From CADDZO01 sp035294145 (lineage in GTDB: Bacteria > Chloroflexota > Dormibacteria > Dormibacterales > Dormibacteraceae), in contig DATGLL010000260.1 in NCBI GenBank assembly GCA_035294145.1, forward strand, positions 1 to 16,083: a stretch of DNA of 16,083 nucleotides, read 5' to 3'. Every line of letters starts with the position of its first letter. Positions within the stretch are counted from its first letter, which is position 1. Under the pieces are notes generated by a model. The model saw nothing but the letters and a program-made list of their open reading frames with translations, ran no database searches and was not told the DNA's origin. Positions 14,338 through 16,083 of this stretch are shown piece after piece. A program made the position numbers and the translations under genes.

Positions 14338-14671
14338 GGGCGCGGTGCCGGTGAGGAGCCGGAGGCGGGTAGAGCGCCTGCGGGCCTTGGCGAGACACCG
14401 GATGGGACTCCCCGGGCTTTGGCCCTTGGCTCGACCACCTCCCACTGGAGGGAACCATCACCCGTGGCCCGACCGGCCCAACCCGATTCCGGTGGGCCGG
14501 CCCCCTCGTCGCCTCGGCCCGAACCGAGATGGCGAGGGGAGGATGAACAGAACCAGCTCAAGCGTGAGGGTCTTCGGAGGCAACGATCAGAAGACGCGGT
14601 GCTCGAGACGACGAGAAGCGTACTCTAGAGCGAGGCGGCGAGCACTGACCGAGCCTGGAAGGAGGTGCACG

Positions 14672-14860
14672 GTGCCCCAACAAGGTCCCCTTTGCGGGTT
14701 GACAGCGCCGGGTCAAGGGCCGAAGCCATCGAGCGGTGAGCCATGCCCATGCTGGGGCTGGGACGGCTCGGGGTGGGCGGAGGGCGACGGCCAGGACATG
14801 ACCGGCGACCTCATCCATCGCTTCCAGGGCTGCCTGGTGCAGGATCAGGCACGAGGCTAG
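14672..14860 (+). CDS. Small hypothetical protein upstream of pdxH
   Basis: A 62-residue frame starts at GTG 14672, preceded by a perfect Shine-Dalgarno sequence AAGGAGGT (14659-14666) at ideal spacing, and ends at TAG 14858-14860, 12 bases before the pdxH GTG and in the same frame. The product starts MPQQGPLCGLTAPGQG and holds a compact GEPCPCWGWDGSGWAEGDG segment, then DMTGDLIHRFQGCL: four Cys and three Trp, with no domain I recognise. Cys-Pro-Cys could bind a metal, but that is a guess. It may be a real small protein, a leader that couples translation to pdxH (which lacks its own ribosome site), or a chance frame. The ribosome site is the main support. Confidence 0.4.
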   Translation: MPQQGPLCGLTAPGQGPKPSSGEPCPCWGWDGSGWAEGDGQDMTGDLIHRFQGCLVQDQARG

Positions 14861-14872
14861 CGTTCTCCGGCC

Positions 14873-15484
14873 GTGATCGACACCGATCTCCCCCTTGACG
14901 AGGAGGACCTGGACCCGGACCCCATCGCCGAGTTCAATCGCTGGCTTCGTCTGGCTGAAGAGATAGGGGAGCCCCAGCCCAACGCCATGGGACTGGCGAC
15001 CGTGACCCCGGAGGGTGAGCCAGCAGCCCGCATGGTTCTCCTGCATCGTGCGGACCAGGACGGCTTCCTGTTCTTCACCAACTACGCTAGCGCCAAGGCG
15101 CACGACCTCGACGCGACCCCACGAGCGGCACTGGTCTTCTACTGGCCACGGCTGCACCGCCAGGTCCGGGCTCGCGGCCCGGTCAGCCGCGCCAGCAGGG
15201 AGGAATCGGAGGCCTACTGGGCGCAGCGCCCCTACGGGAACCGCGTGGCGGCTTTCGCCTCGCCCCAGAGCCGCATCATCCCCAGTCGCGCCTTCCTGGA
15301 GGCGGAGGTGCGACGGATCGAGCAGCGTTATCCGGAGGGCCCGCCGCTGCCCGCCTTCTGGGGCGGCTATCGGGTGCAGCCGGAGACGGTCGAGTTCTGG
15401 CAGGGGCGGCGCCATCGGCTCCACGACCGACTGCGCTACGTGCGAGGGCGCGACGGCTGGAAGGTCGAGCGGCTGGCACCCTGA
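14873..15484 (+). CDS. pdxH: Pyridoxamine/pyridoxine 5'-phosphate oxidase
   Basis: Encodes 203 residues. An in-frame TAG at 14858 leaves GTG 14873 as the only start that keeps the N-terminal family region (DPIAEFNRWLRLAEE). The enzyme oxidises pyridoxine or pyridoxamine 5'-phosphate to pyridoxal 5'-phosphate with FMN and oxygen in the cytoplasm. Motifs: PNAMGLATVTPEGEPAARMV (36-54 region), LLHRADQDGFLFFTNYASAK with the FMN-phosphate-binding residues (56-75), RQVRARGPV (96-104), FASPQSRII (128-136), and the C-terminal FWQGRRHRLHDRLRY (175-189) carrying the substrate-phosphate Arg/His pattern, ending WKVERLAP. All key family blocks are intact. No ribosome site precedes it, which suggests coupling to the small upstream frame or a leaderless start from TAGCGT (14858-14863). 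Confidence 0.94.
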   Translation: MIDTDLPLDEEDLDPDPIAEFNRWLRLAEEIGEPQPNAMGLATVTPEGEPAARMVLLHRADQDGFLFFTNYASAKAHDLDATPRAALVFYWPRLHRQVRARGPVSRASREESEAYWAQRPYGNRVAAFASPQSRIIPSRAFLEAEVRRIEQRYPEGPPLPAFWGGYRVQPETVEFWQGRRHRLHDRLRYVRGRDGWKVERLAP

Positions 15485-15893
15485 AAGACGCGCTGCATGC
15501 CGCCGAGGAGGTGGCGGGCCATGGCAGCCGCAGCTACCCCCGACCGGGGGCCGCCGGTCGTATCCGATCGGACCTCCTCGCCGTGCTCAACTCGTGGTCG
15601 AAGATACGGCCCCAAAACCTGGTTGCTTGAAGGGAGCGGGCCTCACTCCCTGCGGGCAACGGTGAACTACCTGATGCTCCGTCCCCCAAGCCGGACACCC
15701 AAGACGGCGACGGAGATGAACGGTTCAGCGGTTGCGTCGACCGCTCGGGCGATCCCCTCGCCTCGGCGAGGCGCTGCCCGGCCCGCCCTGGTCCCCGCCA
15801 CCGGCCCTTCGGCAAGGTGAGCCCGACGGCGCCGACAGGGACGAGGACTGAGGCCAGCGGAAGAGGCCGTTGCCGCCGAGTACGCAATAGCAC
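15485..15893. other. Gene-free region between pdxH and tnpB, hairpin-rich
   Basis: No convincing gene is present; open frames on both strands give Arg/Pro/Ser-rich sequence. Besides the hairpin after pdxH it holds a symmetric two-part dyad at 15622-15660 (GTTGC, 5-base gap, GGGAG; CTCCC, 5-base gap, GCAAC), TGAAC-G-GTTCA at 15717-15727, AGCGGT...ACCGCT at 15727-15745 and CCTCGCC-TC-GGCGAGG at 15756-15771. This cluster lies directly downstream of the tnpB stop, where the right end of an IS200/IS605-type element is expected. The exact element boundary is not visible. Confidence 0.5.
15492..15528 (+). terminator. Imperfect hairpin just after pdxH
   Basis: Eight bases after the pdxH stop, GCTGC-ATG-CCGCC (15492-15504) faces GGCGG-(GC)-CAT-(G)-GCAGC (15513-15528), giving 13 base pairs with two small bulges around an 8-base loop. 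There is no T-run. Position and stem strength fit a terminator for pdxH. Confidence 0.45.
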
Positions 15894-16083
15894 TCACGCG
15901 GCACCCCTCACGGGGTTGCCCTTGCGGGCTTCGCGCTTCCTCGCCGCGTGCCCGAGAGGCCCGGGTCTTACCGCGGCTCTGCGCTTCACGAAGGCTCCAA
16001 CTGAGCCTACGGGCGGGGCCCCCACCAAGCCAGCTTGGTGGGGTGCCCCGGGCGAGTACCTCGCCAGGTTGATCGCGGCGTTC
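15894..16083 (-). CDS. tnpB: TnpB-like RNA-guided nuclease (IS605 OrfB family), C-terminal end only
   Basis: On the - strand an open frame enters from the right edge (first full codon 16082-16080) and ends at TGA 15896-15894. It gives 62 residues beginning NAAINLARYSPGAP and ending ARKGNPVRGAA. NAAINLARY matches the segment that follows the last RuvC aspartate in TnpB/OrfB proteins (D-x-D-x-N-A-A-x-N); that aspartate and the zinc finger lie outside the window. The rest is a Gly/Ala/Arg-rich tail without a conserved fold, as is usual where the coding sequence overlaps the guide-RNA scaffold. TnpB is an RNA-guided DNA endonuclease that helps keep IS200/IS605 and IS607 elements. A domesticated or decayed copy cannot be excluded from this fragment. 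Confidence 0.75.
   Translation of the reverse strand, partial: NAAINLARYSPGAPHQAGLVGAPPVGSVGAFVKRRAAVRPGPLGHAARKREARKGNPVRGAA
15897..16052 (-). ncRNA. Candidate omega-RNA (reRNA) scaffold overlapping the tnpB 3' end
   Basis: Reading the - strand 5' to 3', a 17-bp helix with a single bulge (16050-16014; core CCCCACCAAGC with GCTTGGTGGGG) comes first. Later come GCCC-GCAA-GGGC (15929-15918) and GGCA(A)CCCC-GTGA-GGGGTGCC (15920-15900). The last two are capped by GNRA-type tetraloops and share bases, so they are alternative or form a pseudoknot. Known TnpB guide RNAs come from exactly this place: the 3' end of tnpB running into the right end. The span given is the structured core; the 5' end, 3' end and guide are not determined. 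Confidence 0.45.

Larger units (their letters stand above)
14197..14671. other. 475-bp divergent intergenic region
   Basis: This stretch lies between the acetoacetyl-CoA synthetase start (-) and the small gene before pdxH (+). Open frames through it translate to Arg/Pro-rich sequence with no recognisable domain. It holds the candidate leaderless promoter at 14203-14233, a nested dyad at 14305-14337, and an inverted repeat GTCTTC...GAAGAC near 14569-14595. TACTCT (14621-14626) might be a -10 for the rightward transcript, with no good -35. Otherwise nothing is recognised. Confidence 0.5.
15622..16083 (-). mobile_element. Right end of an IS200/IS605- or IS607-type element (boundary uncertain)
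   Basis: The tnpB 3' end at the right edge and the hairpins beyond its stop suggest the right end of a transposon, the remainder lying off the window. On the - strand the 15622-15660 dyad contains a GGGAG/CTCCC stem followed by TTCAA, resembling the subterminal hairpin and cleavage region of IS605-type right ends. The left coordinate is only the outermost such hairpin, not a demonstrated boundary. A tnpA gene, if any, is not in the window. Confidence 0.35.

Noticed and set aside
13084..14628. 514-codon frame on the + strand opposite acetoacetyl-CoA synthetase
   Set aside because: Mirror frame of a fully motif-supported enzyme; the product has no recognisable fold.
14333..14671. Upstream extension of the small pre-pdxH frame to a 175-residue protein
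   Set aside because: The extension is Arg/Pro-rich, crosses the dyad region and has no ribosome site, whereas GTG 14672 has a perfect one.
15497..15820. 107-codon + strand frame after pdxH
   Set aside because: No domain; it overlaps the hairpin-rich transposon-end region and looks like a chance frame.
1..16083. CRISPR array, tRNA or rRNA genes
   Set aside because: No regularly spaced direct repeats and no tRNA- or rRNA-like sequence were noticed by eye in any gap between genes.

Overview
This is a high-GC bacterial window (roughly 70% G+C by eye, strong G/C preference at third codon positions, many GTG starts). It suggests a soil-type high-GC lineage such as Actinomycetota or a Dormibacterota/Chloroflexota relative; the sequence alone does not settle which. 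Coding is dense and mostly on the + strand.

Region 1 (1-5177, +) is one tightly packed operon whose start lies off the left edge. It holds a truncated type-1 periplasmic substrate-binding protein, LivH- and LivM-type permeases, LivG- and LivF-type ATPases, and a fumarylacetoacetate hydrolase (FAH) family enzyme. Most junctions are ATGA/GTGA overlaps, so the enzyme is probably made with the transporter and acts on the imported compound or a product of it. A perfect 14-bp stem separates this operon from the convergent degV gene.

Region 2 (5222-6858) holds degV (-) and a TetR-family regulator (+), divergent, with three related half-sites between them that look like a tandem operator. A 766-bp G-rich gap without a convincing gene follows. 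It carries a G-quadruplex motif and, at its end, a near-consensus sigma-70 promoter (TTGACA, 17 nt, TAGCAT) wrapped in CCCATG/CATGGG repeats.

Region 3 (7625-12191, +) is a second complete branched-chain/HAAT-type ABC transporter operon: lipoprotein substrate-binding protein, LivH, LivM, LivG, LivF. Its permease and ATPase genes overlap by ATGA/GTGA. It differs clearly from the first set in sequence, so it is an independent paralogue.

Region 4 (12211-15484) holds an acetoacetyl-CoA synthetase (-), a 475-bp intergenic stretch with a nested 33-bp dyad, a possible 62-codon small gene with a perfect Shine-Dalgarno sequence, and pdxH (pyridoxamine 5'-phosphate oxidase, +).

Region 5 (15485-16083) is the right end of a probable IS200/IS605- or IS607-type element. 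The last 62 codons of a TnpB-like RNA-guided nuclease run in from the right edge on the - strand. This stretch and the DNA after it are full of strong hairpins, two with GNRA tetraloops, which fits an omega-RNA (reRNA) overlapping the 3' end of tnpB.

The genes suggest uptake of amino acids, carboxylates or aromatic acids (two HAAT systems) with breakdown through acylpyruvate/acetoacetate-type intermediates (FAH-family enzyme, acetoacetyl-CoA synthetase). The most unusual content is the TnpB/omega-RNA end, the tetR/degV tandem operator, the nested dyad and the small gene before pdxH.
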